Assembly: GCF_026342735.1 (NCBI RefSeq)
Contig: NZ_JAPEMM010000001.1
Span: 4,464,001-4,528,000 of the forward strand
Source: Streptomyces sp. NBC_00193
Lineage (GTDB): Bacteria > Actinomycetota > Actinomycetes > Streptomycetales > Streptomycetaceae
Direction: 5' to 3'
Length of the DNA stretch: 64,000 nt
The notes beneath the pieces are model-generated. The model did not search any database, had not been told where the DNA came from, and saw only the letters and a program-made list of their open reading frames with translations. The first letter of the stretch is position 1. The number at the start of each line of letters is the position of its first letter. Made by a program: the position numbers and the translations under genes. Below are positions 25,017-33,038 of this stretch, piece by piece.

Positions 25017-26036
25017 TCAGGAGGCCTTGCCGTAGAGCTGGGTGATGAGGGAGGCCAGGACCTGGTCGGTGCGCGGGCCGTAGTTGAGCAGGACCCCGTC
25101 GTCGACGGTGACCACCCGGCGGTCCATTCCCGCCGGGGTCTGGGCCACGCCCGGGATCTTGACCAGCCCGTCCACGCCGCCGACGGACTCCAGGCCCTTG
25201 GACATGACGAGGATGGCGTCGGGCGCGGCGGCCGCCAGGGCCTCGCTGGTGATCGGGGTGAAGTCCTTGCCGAGCCCGGACTCCGGACCCGTGTCCAGCG
25301 CGCCGGCCGCCTCCAGCAGGGAACCGGCGCCGGAGTCGGAGCCGCCCATCAGGTACACGGAGGCGGTGCCGCGCAGGTAGAGGAAGGCCACGCGCGGCTT
25401 CTTGCCCGAGGCGGGCAGGGTCTTGCGGGCGGCGGCGATGCGGTCGGCGGTGCGCTGGTTGAGCTGCGCACCGGCCTCCTTGACGCCGAGCGCGGCGGCG
25501 ACGGCGTCGGTCCGCTTCGCCACGTCGTCCAGGGACTTGGCCGGGGCCACCACCAGCAGCGGGATGCCCGCGTCGCGGATCTGGGCGATCGCCTCGGCGG
25601 GGCCGGAGGTGGTCTCGGCCAGCACCAGGGTCGGACGCAGCGACAGCACGCTCTCGGCGGAGACCTCGTGGCCCCGCGTCACCACCGGGAGCTCCGCCGC
25701 CTGTTCGAAGGTGGCGGTGATGTCCTTGGCGACGACCTTGGGGCCCAGCCCGAGGGTGTACACGATCTCGCTGAGGCCGCCCGTCAGCGGGATCACGCGG
25801 TCCGCCGAGGTGACGGTCACCTGGACGCCGTCCGCGGAGGCCACGGTCGCCGGAAGCGCGGGTACGGGCGCCTGGGCGAGGGGTTCCACCCGGTCGGGGA
25901 GGGCCGGGGCTCCGGCTCCGGTGGCGGGGGAGGGGGCGGCCGTACCTCCGCAGGCGCTCACGCCGAGTGCCAGGACCACGGAGGTCAGGGCGACGGCGAA
26001 GCGGGACATGCGGGTTGACGCGGCGGGCGTAGGCAC
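25017..26036 (-). CDS. hmuT: heme-binding lipoprotein of the Hmu importer
   Basis: A 339-residue substrate-binding lipoprotein. The lipobox LGVSACG places the modified Cys near residue 29. The helical-backbone SBP fold is seen in GLSEIVYTLGLGPKVVAKDITATFEQAAELPVVTRGHEVSAESVLSLRPTLVL-type order, split by a helix rich in Asp and Lys. GTG at 26036 is preferred over ATG 26009 because the longer signal keeps the Arg before the hydrophobic core and has AGGAC upstream. It is first in hmuTUV and shares a perfect iron box with the divergent HtaA gene. Confidence 0.93.
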   Translation of the reverse strand: MPTPAASTRMSRFAVALTSVVLALGVSACGGTAAPSPATGAGAPALPDRVEPLAQAPVPALPATVASADGVQVTVTSADRVIPLTGGLSEIVYTLGLGPKVVAKDITATFEQAAELPVVTRGHEVSAESVLSLRPTLVLAETTSGPAEAIAQIRDAGIPLLVVAPAKSLDDVAKRTDAVAAALGVKEAGAQLNQRTADRIAAARKTLPASGKKPRVAFLYLRGTASVYLMGGSDSGAGSLLEAAGALDTGPESGLGKDFTPITSEALAAAAPDAILVMSKGLESVGGVDGLVKIPGVAQTPAGMDRRVVTVDDGVLLNYGPRTDQVLASLITQLYGKAS

Positions 26037-26147
26037 GAAGGCACCGTCCTGATCGTCCGACTGGGGTGGTGGACCCGGTTCGCTGGTGGTGGAGACCCGG
26101 TTCGAGGTTCCGGGTGCCAGGGGGTTTCACACCCGGCCGAACGTAGC

Positions 26148-26164
26148 TTAGGTTAGCCTAACCT
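26148..26164. promoter_or_regulatory. iron box shared by hmuT and the first htaA-like gene
   Basis: TTAGGTTAGCCTAACCT matches the DmdR/IdeR consensus at 16 of 19 positions when extended, with a perfect 15-bp palindromic core. It lies 28 bp before the HtaA start and about 110 bp before hmuT, so one operator may control both divergent units. Confidence 0.9.
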
Positions 26165-26192
26165 CGCTCGCTAGACCCTGGAGGGGACATTC

Positions 26193-27842
26193 ATGTCCGC
26201 TAGACCCGTCCGTGCGTCCGCCGTCGCCCTGCTGGCGACCCTGGCGGCCCTGGGAGCCGCCCTGCTCCCGGCGCCCGCCGCCCAGGCCGCGGGCCGGACG
26301 GTGGAGGGCGGGCGACTCGACTGGGGCATCAAATCCTCCTTCCAGAGTTACGTCACCGGGCCGGTCGCAAAAGGCGGGTTCAAGCTGAAGAACGGAGCCG
26401 CCACGGCCGGCGGCAGCCTGTTCCGCTTCCACTCCGCCAACGGCTCCTACGACCCGGACAACGGCTCCCTGGAGGCCTCCTTCAGCGGCGGCGTCACCTT
26501 CCAGGGCCACCAGAAGCCGGACGGCACGTACGAGCTGGACATGAGCGTCAGCCGCCCCACCGTCAAGATCGACGGCGGCAGCGGAACCCTCTACGTGGAC
26601 GTCTCCAGCAAGGCCAAGGAGGGCGGAGCGGTCACCACCGCCTCCCAAGTGCCCTTCGCCAAGCTGAACCTGAGCGGGGTGAACATGAAGGGCGGCACCA
26701 GCCCCGTCGCCCTCGCCAACGTCCCGGCCACCCTCACCGACCAGGGCGCCAAGGCCTTCGCCGGCTACTACGCGGCCGGCGCGCAGCTCGACCCGGTCTC
26801 GCTCTCCGTGGACGTCAAGGCGGCGGCGGCCGAGCAGCCCGCCCCGCCCACCCCGAGCACCCCGGCCGCGGAGACCCCGCAGGCCTCCCAGGCCGCCGGG
26901 GCGTTCACCGACGCCGCCGTGGACTGGGGGGTGCGGCGCACCTTCCGCGAGTACGTCTCCGGCTCCATCGGCCAGGGCGGATGGAAGCTCGCCGACGGAG
27001 CCCAGGACGGCGGAGCGCTGTTCCGCTTCCCGCAGGGCAAGGGCGCCTACGACGGCGCGAAGGGCGCCCTCGACGCCGCCTTCGCCGGCTCCGTGCACTT
27101 CACCGGGGCCCACCTCGACCTGAAGCTCGCGAAGATCACGGCCAAGGTGGAGAACGGCAGGGGAGTCCTCTCCGCCGACGTCACCACGGGCACGGACACC
27201 AAACCCGCCGTCCCGCTCGTCGAGTTCGACGCCAAGGGCCTCACGGCCGCAGGCGGCCTCGCCACCCTCACCGAAGCCCCGGCCGCCCTGACCGAGGGCG
27301 GAGCCCAGGCCTTCAACTCCATGTACAAGGCCGGCACCGAGATGGACCCCGTCTCCCTCGCGGTCGCCCTCGACGGAACCGCGAAGCTCCCGGCCCTCCC
27401 GAACCTCGGCTCCACGGCCACCCCGCCGGCCCCGGCACCCCCCGCGGCCGCGCAGCCGGCCGCGTCCTCCTCCTCGAACACCGGCCTGTACGCCGCCCTG
27501 GCGACAGCCGTCCTCGTCCTCGCAGGCGGAGCAACCTTCCTGACCCTCCGCAACCGCAGGAACCAAGGCCCGCACACGGAGCCCACGCCGACTCCGGGCC
27601 CGAACCCGGGCACCGAGACTCCGGCCCAGGCCCAGGCCCCCGCCCAGGCCCCGGCCTCGGCTACGGGCACCGGTACTCCGACCCCGGCTCCGGCCCCGGC
27701 TCCGGCCTCGGCTCTGGGCACTCCGGCCCCGGCTACGGCACCGGCCCCAGCTCCGGGTGCTGAAGCCCCGGCCTCCGACCCCTCCGACCCCTCCGACTCC
27801 CCGGGTTCCTCCGGCGGCGACGGGGCCGCCCCGCGCGGCTGA
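26193..27842 (+). CDS. HtaA-domain heme-binding surface protein
   Basis: A 549-residue exported protein. A signal peptide occupies residues 1-33 (LLPAPAAQAAG). Two HtaA (conserved region) domains follow, at about 38-210 and 245-415; each begins with a LDWGI/VDWGV...Y-V pattern and carries FRFH/FRFP and a TATLTD or PAALTE block. A membrane segment lies at about 430-450, then RNRRN. An unusual tail of about 95 residues, nearly all Pro, Ala and Thr, follows and would be cytoplasmic. No LPxTG/LAxTG motif is seen. The family binds hemin and passes it to HmuTUV. GGAGGGG precedes the ATG. Confidence 0.92.
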   Translation: MSARPVRASAVALLATLAALGAALLPAPAAQAAGRTVEGGRLDWGIKSSFQSYVTGPVAKGGFKLKNGAATAGGSLFRFHSANGSYDPDNGSLEASFSGGVTFQGHQKPDGTYELDMSVSRPTVKIDGGSGTLYVDVSSKAKEGGAVTTASQVPFAKLNLSGVNMKGGTSPVALANVPATLTDQGAKAFAGYYAAGAQLDPVSLSVDVKAAAAEQPAPPTPSTPAAETPQASQAAGAFTDAAVDWGVRRTFREYVSGSIGQGGWKLADGAQDGGALFRFPQGKGAYDGAKGALDAAFAGSVHFTGAHLDLKLAKITAKVENGRGVLSADVTTGTDTKPAVPLVEFDAKGLTAAGGLATLTEAPAALTEGGAQAFNSMYKAGTEMDPVSLAVALDGTAKLPALPNLGSTATPPAPAPPAAAQPAASSSSNTGLYAALATAVLVLAGGATFLTLRNRRNQGPHTEPTPTPGPNPGTETPAQAQAPAQAPASATGTGTPTPAPAPAPASALGTPAPATAPAPAPGAEAPASDPSDPSDSPGSSGGDGAAPRG

Positions 27843-28094
27843 TCCGCGCCCCGAACCACTACCGCCCGCCCGGCCCTGGCGCAGGGCCCCGTACGGCCCG
27901 CATCCGCCGGGCCCCCGCGCCACCCCCGCCGTGCGGGCCCGGGCTCGCCCGAACCGCCCGGCCCGCACGCCCCGTACACCCGTACAAGCCCCGCAGGGCC
28001 CCGCAGCGCCGGGGCCCGGCTTCGCCCTGCCCCCCGCAGGTCCCGCAGGCCCCGCAGGGCTCCGCCTCCTCCACCCCCGTTCAGGAGACCCGCC

Positions 28095-29567
28095 ATGTCA
28101 TCGACCCGCCGTCCCCTCGCCCTCGCGGCCGCCGTGGCCACCGCCGTGGCGATCGGCGCCACCGCGCTGGTCCTGCCCGCCACCGCGGCGGGCAGCGCAC
28201 CGGCCGCCCCCGCGGCCCCCGCGGCGCAGGGCGTCCCCGCGACGATCCCGGTCCTCGGCGGCACCCTCGACTGGGGCGTCCTGGAGAGCTACCGCACCTA
28301 CGTCACGACCATCGCCCAGGGCCAGATCACCGTCGCGGACGGCGCGAAGAAGACGGCCAAGGGCTTCACCTTCGTCTCGGCCACCGGCCAGTACGACCCG
28401 GCCACCCACCTCGTGACCGCCGCCTTCAAGGGCAGCGTCACCTTCACGTCGGCCGCGCACCACTTCGAGGTGAAGCTCGCCAACCTCCGCATCGACACCG
28501 GCAAGAAGCTGCTGATCGTCGACGTCACCCGGGACGGCGCGCTCACGAAGGACGTCGGCTTCGCGAAGGTCGCCTTCACCGGGCCGTCGATGTCCGGCCT
28601 GGCCACCACCCTGACCGCCGATGCCGCCAAGCTCCTCGGTTCCGACGGCTACAAGGACAAGCCGGGCGACCCGCTGACGGCCGTACTGGAGTTCCCGCCG
28701 CCGCCCTCGCACAGCCCCTCCCCGTCCGCCTCGGCCTCCACCTCCCCGTCCCCCTCCCACAGCCCGTCCCCGTCGGCATCCGCGTCCTCCTCCCCGTCGA
28801 AGCCGCCCACCCCCACCCCCTCCGCCTCCACCAGCTCCCCGGCGGCCGGCGGCCCGCAGCAGATCCTCGACGGCAAGCTGGCCTGGGGCGTCAAGGAGTC
28901 CTTCCGCCAGTACGTGCAGCGCGCGGGCGGCACCGTCACCCCCGCCGACGGCGCGGTCGCGAACGGCGACAGCTTCGCCTTCGCCGGAGGCAAGGGCACC
29001 CTCGACACCAAGGCGCGGAAGCTGAACGCCACCTTCGCCGGCAACCTCCGCTTCCAGTACGCGGCCCACGGCATCGACATGACCTTCGGCAACATCCGCA
29101 TCAACGCGGAGGGCGCCAAGGGCACGCTCGTCCTGGACGTGAAGACGGCCGCCGGGGTCAAGGCGAACATCCCCTTCGCCACGCTCGACCTCTCGAAGGC
29201 CGAGTACAAGACCAGGAACGGCGTCCTCACCCTGAACGCCGTGCGCACCGCGCTCACCGCGGAGGGGGCCGCGGCCTTCGCCAACGACACCACCGGCTCC
29301 ATGTACCCGCCGGGCACCCGCGCGGACGACGTCAACCTGACCGTCTCGGTGACCAAGGGCGCCGCCCTGCCCACGAGCCCGGCCGGCACGGGCGGAAGCA
29401 CCGGCGGCACCGGAACCACCGGAGGCGGCGGCACCGTCGGAGGCGGCCTCGCCGCCACCGGCGCCGAGATCCCGGCCGGCACGCTGCTCGGCTCCTCCGC
29501 GCTCATCGTCGCCGCGGGCGCGGGTGCGGTCCACGTCGCACGCAGGCGCCGTACGGCCCAGAACTGA
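28095..29567 (+). CDS. HtaA-domain heme-binding protein with LAxTG sorting signal
   Basis: A 490-residue exported protein. It has a signal peptide (about residues 1-38), a first HtaA domain (about 50-195), a Ser/Pro linker of about 55 residues built from PSPSASAS-type repeats, and a second HtaA domain (about 258-430). The C-terminus has LAATG, a hydrophobic stretch and RRRRTAQN, the arrangement of a sortase substrate; LAxTG is the motif expected for class E sortases in Streptomyces. AGGAG lies eight bases before the ATG. No separate iron box is visible in the 250-bp gap, so it probably follows the first HtaA gene in one transcript. Confidence 0.92.
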   Translation: MSSTRRPLALAAAVATAVAIGATALVLPATAAGSAPAAPAAPAAQGVPATIPVLGGTLDWGVLESYRTYVTTIAQGQITVADGAKKTAKGFTFVSATGQYDPATHLVTAAFKGSVTFTSAAHHFEVKLANLRIDTGKKLLIVDVTRDGALTKDVGFAKVAFTGPSMSGLATTLTADAAKLLGSDGYKDKPGDPLTAVLEFPPPPSHSPSPSASASTSPSPSHSPSPSASASSSPSKPPTPTPSASTSSPAAGGPQQILDGKLAWGVKESFRQYVQRAGGTVTPADGAVANGDSFAFAGGKGTLDTKARKLNATFAGNLRFQYAAHGIDMTFGNIRINAEGAKGTLVLDVKTAAGVKANIPFATLDLSKAEYKTRNGVLTLNAVRTALTAEGAAAFANDTTGSMYPPGTRADDVNLTVSVTKGAALPTSPAGTGGSTGGTGTTGGGGTVGGGLAATGAEIPAGTLLGSSALIVAAGAGAVHVARRRRTAQN

Positions 29568-29586
29568 CCCGTGCTTCAATGCCCGC

Positions 29587-30255
29587 GTGAACGATCTCGA
29601 CGTCCTGAGGGTCTTCTGCGCGGGTGACGGCAGCCACGGCAACACGCTCGGCGTCGTGCGCGACGGCCGGTCCTGCCCCGACGACGCCTCCCGGCAGGCG
29701 CTGGCCGCCGAACTGGGCTACAGCGAGACGGTGTTCGTCGACGATCCCGAGCGCGGGATCGTCGACATCCGCACCCCCGGCACCCGGATGTCCTTCGCCG
29801 GGCACCCGCTGGTCGGAGTCGCGTGGCTGCTCGACATCGAGGAGCTCCAGCCCCCGGCGGGCGCCGTATGGGCGCGCGACGACGGGGAGTTCACCTGGAT
29901 CACCGCCCGTCCCGAATGGGTCGAGGGCAAGCGCACCGAGCAGTACGCCGACGCCGCCGCGGTCGATGCCCTGCCCGGCCCGCCCCCGGGCGAGGGCTGG
30001 CTGTACGCCTGGGCGTGGGAGGACGAGGCCGCGGGCCGGATCCGGGCCCGCGGTTTCCCGCGCCGCCCCGACGGGGCGATCGTCGAGGACGAGGCCACCG
30101 GCTCGGCGGCGATCCTGCTGACGGCAGAGCTGAACCGCGCCCTGAACATCACCCAGGGCGCTGGCTCCCAGATCCTCACCGCCCCCGGCCCGGACGGCAC
30201 GGTCGAAATCGGCGGCCGAGTCCGCTTCGCCAATTCCAGCCTCGCCGGCGTTTGA
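29587..30255 (+). CDS. short PhzF-like protein
   Basis: A 222-residue protein, shorter than the usual 260-290 of PhzF relatives. It keeps LRVFCAGDGSHGNTLGVV, LGYSETVFV, MSFAGHPLVGVAWLL and EDEATGSAAILLTAEL. It lies 20 bp after the LAxTG HtaA gene, and GTG at 29587 starts MNDLDVLRVF. Its last codons (SLAGV) fall inside a copy of the intergenic repeat, so the tail was supplied by the repeat. Its role in the heme island is unclear; it may be carried along in the transcript. Confidence 0.85.
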   Translation: MNDLDVLRVFCAGDGSHGNTLGVVRDGRSCPDDASRQALAAELGYSETVFVDDPERGIVDIRTPGTRMSFAGHPLVGVAWLLDIEELQPPAGAVWARDDGEFTWITARPEWVEGKRTEQYADAAAVDALPGPPPGEGWLYAWAWEDEAAGRIRARGFPRRPDGAIVEDEATGSAAILLTAELNRALNITQGAGSQILTAPGPDGTVEIGGRVRFANSSLAGV

Positions 30256-30262
30256 GGCGCGG
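30232..30262. repeat. intergenic repeat copy over the phzF-like 3' end
   Basis: The string CGCCGGCGTTTGAGGCGCGG is the complement of the CTCAAACGCCGG repeat found at 11.6-11.9 kb and 55.4 kb. Here it overlaps the last codons and stop of the phzF-like gene. Confidence 0.8.
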
Positions 30263-30267
30263 GGTCG

Positions 30268-30322
30268 GGGCTGAACGGGGAAGGGGCGGGCCCGATGGGC
30301 CCGCCCCTTCCCCGTTCAGCCC
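30268..30322. terminator. 26-bp perfect inverted repeat, bidirectional terminator
   Basis: Two perfect 26-base arms (beginning GGGCTGAACGGGGAAGG) flank a three-base GAT loop. They sit between the convergent phzF-like and heme oxygenase genes. The stem length and position indicate strong bidirectional termination. Confidence 0.85.
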
Positions 30323-30339
30323 GCCGCAGGCGGTACGCG

Positions 30340-30987
30340 CTACGCGCTCAGCGGGAACTGCTCGCCCAGCTCGCGGAAGACCGCACCGTTGTAGTCGAAG
30401 GCGCGCTTGCACTCGTCGATGATGCGCTGCTTCTCCAGATCGTCCGCGGCGATCGTGTCCAGCAGCTCGCGGTAGGTCCGCTTGAAGGCGGCCGGGTTGG
30501 AGATGTCCGCGAAGACGTAGAAGCGCACGCCGTCGCCCTTGCGCTCGAAGCCCCAGGTCCGCTCCGCCTTGTCGCGGATGATCTGGCCGCCGGAGAGGTC
30601 GCCCAGGTAGCGGGTGTAGTGGTGGGCCACGTACCCGCCCGGCCAGGAGGCGGCGCACTCGGTCACGCGGGCCGCGTAGGCCTCGGTGGCGGGCAGCGCG
30701 ACCAGGGTCTCGCGCCATGCGGGACCCCGCAGATGGGCCAGGTCCCGCTCGATCTCGGCGAGGCGCATCAGCTCGGGCTGTATGAACGGCCCGGCCACGG
30801 CGTCGTCCTTGAGGGCCTCCGCGGCGTCCTCCAAGGCCTTGTACACGAACCACAGCTGCTCGGTGTAACGCGTGTACGCGTCCACCCCGAGCCGGCCGCC
30901 GAGCAGGTCGCTCATGAACGTCGAGGTCTCTGCCTCGGTGTGCTGCTCGTGCGAGGCGACACGGATGACGGTGGAGAAGGAGTCCAA
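30340..30987 (-). CDS. hmuO: heme oxygenase
   Basis: A 215-residue biliverdin-producing heme oxygenase, which opens imported heme and releases iron and carbon monoxide. The proximal-type His lies in ASHEQHTEAE near residue 16. The distal-helix signature YTRYLGDLSGGQ is intact, and GDGVRFYVFADISNPAAFKRTYRELLD completes the family C-terminus. The start is TTG at 30987, justified by GGAGGT six bases upstream and by the expected N-terminus. An iron box lies about 75 bp upstream. The gene is divergent from nothing close and convergent with the htaA/phzF-like unit. Confidence 0.94.
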   Translation of the reverse strand: MDSFSTVIRVASHEQHTEAETSTFMSDLLGGRLGVDAYTRYTEQLWFVYKALEDAAEALKDDAVAGPFIQPELMRLAEIERDLAHLRGPAWRETLVALPATEAYAARVTECAASWPGGYVAHHYTRYLGDLSGGQIIRDKAERTWGFERKGDGVRFYVFADISNPAAFKRTYRELLDTIAADDLEKQRIIDECKRAFDYNGAVFRELGEQFPLSA

Positions 30988-31059
30988 GGCGGACCTCCGA
31001 GAAATCGGAAGAAAAGGGGAGCCGGGCGTGGCGGCCGCGCCGCCACACCCGATCCTCCT

Positions 31060-31077
31060 ACTTAGGCTTACCTAAGT
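31060..31077. promoter_or_regulatory. iron box upstream of heme oxygenase
   Basis: ACTTAGGCTTACCTAAGT is a seven-base inverted repeat around CTTA. The GGCTTACCTAA half agrees with the DmdR/IdeR consensus. Position about 75-90 bp before the start suits repression by iron. Confidence 0.8.
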
Positions 31078-31143
31078 CAATGTGTTCCCGACGCCTTGTC
31101 GGTAAAAACCTCCGCGAGCCGATTTCCTCGGACCGGTGCCGGG

Positions 31144-32001
31144 TCAGGGGAGCGTCAGGATCTCCGCCCCGGTGTCCGTGACCACCAGTGTGTGCTCGAA
31201 CTGCGCGGTCCGCTTCCGGTCCTTCGTGACCACCGTCCAGCCGTCCTCCCACATGTCGTACTCGTGGGTGCCCAGGGTCAGCATCGGCTCGATGGTGAAG
31301 GTCATCCCGGGCTCGATGACGGTGGTGGCGTGCGGGCTGTCGTAGTGCGGGACGATCAGGCCGGAGTGGAAGGACGAGTTGATCCCGTGACCGGTGAAGT
31401 CCCGGACGACGCCGTAGCCGAAGCGCTTCGCGTACGACTCGATGACCCGGCCGATGATGTTGATCTGCCGGCCCGGCCTGACGGCCTTGATGGCCCGGTT
31501 CAGGGCCTCGCGGGTGCGCTCCACGAGCAGCCGCGACTCCTCGTCCACGTCCCCGCACAGGTACGTGGCGTTGTTGTCGCCGTGCACCCCGCCGATGTAC
31601 GCGGTCACGTCGAGGTTGACGATGTCGCCGTCCCGCAGGACGGTCGAGTCGGGGATCCCGTGGCAGATGACCTCGTTGAGCGAGGAGCACAGGGACTTGG
31701 GGAAACCGCGGTAGCCCAGCGTCGAGGGGTAGGCGCCGTGATCGCACATGAACTCGTGGGCGACCCGGTCCAGCTCGTCGGTGGTCACCCCCGGCGCGAT
31801 CAGCTTGGCGGCCTCTTCCATCGCCTGGGCGGCGATCCGGCCGGCGATGCGCATGGCCTCGATGGTCTCGGGCGTCTGCACCTCCGGTCCGGTGTACGGA
31901 GTGGGCGCGGGCTTGCCCACGTACTCGGGCCGGCGGATGTTTCCGGGAACGGAACGGACGGGAGTGAGCTCGCCTGGTACGAGCAGCGACTGGCCAGACA
32001 T
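31144..32001 (-). CDS. map: type I methionine aminopeptidase
   Basis: A 285-residue cytosolic metallopeptidase that removes the initiator methionine. Metal ligands are visible in NLDVTAYIGGVHGDNNATY (two Asp), DFTGHGINSSFHSG (His), TFTIEPMLTLG (Glu) and AQFEHTLVVTDTG (Glu). CHGIP carries the substrate His. The 40-residue N-terminal extension with PTPYTGPEV is typical of the actinobacterial MetAP1c class, which contacts the ribosome exit through a proline-rich motif. The divergent small conserved gene begins 60 bp away. Confidence 0.96.
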   Translation of the reverse strand: MSGQSLLVPGELTPVRSVPGNIRRPEYVGKPAPTPYTGPEVQTPETIEAMRIAGRIAAQAMEEAAKLIAPGVTTDELDRVAHEFMCDHGAYPSTLGYRGFPKSLCSSLNEVICHGIPDSTVLRDGDIVNLDVTAYIGGVHGDNNATYLCGDVDEESRLLVERTREALNRAIKAVRPGRQINIIGRVIESYAKRFGYGVVRDFTGHGINSSFHSGLIVPHYDSPHATTVIEPGMTFTIEPMLTLGTHEYDMWEDGWTVVTKDRKRTAQFEHTLVVTDTGAEILTLP

Positions 32002-32060
32002 ACGAGCGAGTGTATCGAGCGGGTATGGGGCAGCATGGCGACAGAGAGAGGAGCCTGACG

Positions 32061-32300
32061 ATGGCCCTGTTCAAGAAGCGCCAGGTGGGCAAACCGGGCG
32101 AGTGGTACTACTGCCTGGTCCACAAGAAGGTCGAGGAAGGCCCCGAGTGCCCGGCGAAGGACCGTTTCGGCCCCTACGCGACACCCGAAGAGGCGAACCA
32201 CGCCATGGAGACGGCGCAGGAGCGCAATCTCGAATGGCAGAACGACCCCAAATGGAACGACAAGACGCGCGAAACCGAAGAGGGGACCGGCACCCCCTAG
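32061..32300 (+). CDS. small conserved SPOR-like hypothetical protein
   Basis: A 79-residue cytosolic protein. MALFKKRQVGKPGEWYYCLVHKKVEEGPECPAKDRFGPYATPEEANHAMETAQERN has the pattern of a short SPOR-like domain, with FGPYATPEEAxxA as the central strand-helix, followed by a charged tail. GAGAGGAG lies before ATG 32061. It faces the map gene and converges with the next minus-strand gene, whose stop is adjacent. The function is unknown. Two Cys residues (19 and 30) could pair or bind metal. Confidence 0.85.
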   Translation: MALFKKRQVGKPGEWYYCLVHKKVEEGPECPAKDRFGPYATPEEANHAMETAQERNLEWQNDPKWNDKTRETEEGTGTP

Positions 32301-32906
32301 CTACCAGCGGCTGGGCGGCGGCGCGGCCAGCTGGTCGGCCAGCCGCGCCAGCCGGTCCCGGAACCGCTTCGGCCCGCGCTGCACCGGCAGGCTGTTCTCC
32401 CCGGCCGCCGCGCTGACCAGGTGCTGCACGGTGTCCAGGTCCAGCTCGGCGGCCCCGTCCGGCACGGACAGCACCTCGTGCGCGAGCGTCCCGAGATCCG
32501 GGTCCCCGCCGTCCAGGGACAGTACGGTCGCCCCTGCGCGCCGGGCGTCGTGCACCCGCTCCAGCAGCCCGTCCCCGGGCTGCTCCGGAGCCACCACCAG
32601 CAGGGTGTGACCACGCCGGGCCGCCTCCAGCCGGCTCAGGCCGACCGACAGGTGCGGGGCGTCACCGGGCAGCACGTGGTGGCGTACGAGCGTGGGCGCC
32701 AGCTCCGGCAGCCCCGACCAGGCGGCCTCGTCGACCAGGTGCGCCGCCAGGTGCCAGGGCTCGTACTGCTCGGTCCCGACCAGCAACAGGTTCCCGCCGG
32801 CCGGTACGACCGACCGCCGCAGCGTCCCGGCGAACCGGCGCGCGGCACCGGGCCACTCCGTACCGGCGAGCACCTCGCGCAGCAGCGCGACTCTCACGGC
32901 GTCCAT
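32301..32906 (-). CDS. hypothetical protein with SIS-like fold
   Basis: A 201-residue protein of unknown function. The order VVPAGGNLLLVGTEQYEPWHLAAHLVDEAAWSGLPELAP, then LEAARRGHTLLVVAPEQPGDGLLERVHDARRAGATVLSLDGGDPDLGTLAHEVLSVPDG, resembles alternating strand-helix units of SIS phosphosugar-binding proteins, but no catalytic signature is clear. The C-terminus has AxPVQRGPKRFRDRLARLADQL. ATG at 32906 with a weak GAAGA site was chosen. The frame is open further upstream, but that part overlaps the TnpB element on the other strand. Confidence 0.75.
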   Translation of the reverse strand: MDAVRVALLREVLAGTEWPGAARRFAGTLRRSVVPAGGNLLLVGTEQYEPWHLAAHLVDEAAWSGLPELAPTLVRHHVLPGDAPHLSVGLSRLEAARRGHTLLVVAPEQPGDGLLERVHDARRAGATVLSLDGGDPDLGTLAHEVLSVPDGAAELDLDTVQHLVSAAAGENSLPVQRGPKRFRDRLARLADQLAAPPPSRW

Positions 32907-33038
32907 ATCGGCATCTTCGCAGGAATCCAGACGAAGGGGTGCGGAACGACGGAGTTCGCCGGATTGGCCATAGCGGTCGGTAGTCTCTTGGTGACGGTCG
33001 GTGGGCCGGCTCGCGGAGTCGAGGGGGGTGGACCGGGA

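Noticed and set aside
26148..27968. Minus-strand frame of 606 codons over the HtaA gene
   Set aside because: Low-complexity Gly/Arg/Glu-rich antisense of a repetitive gene; no ribosome-binding site.
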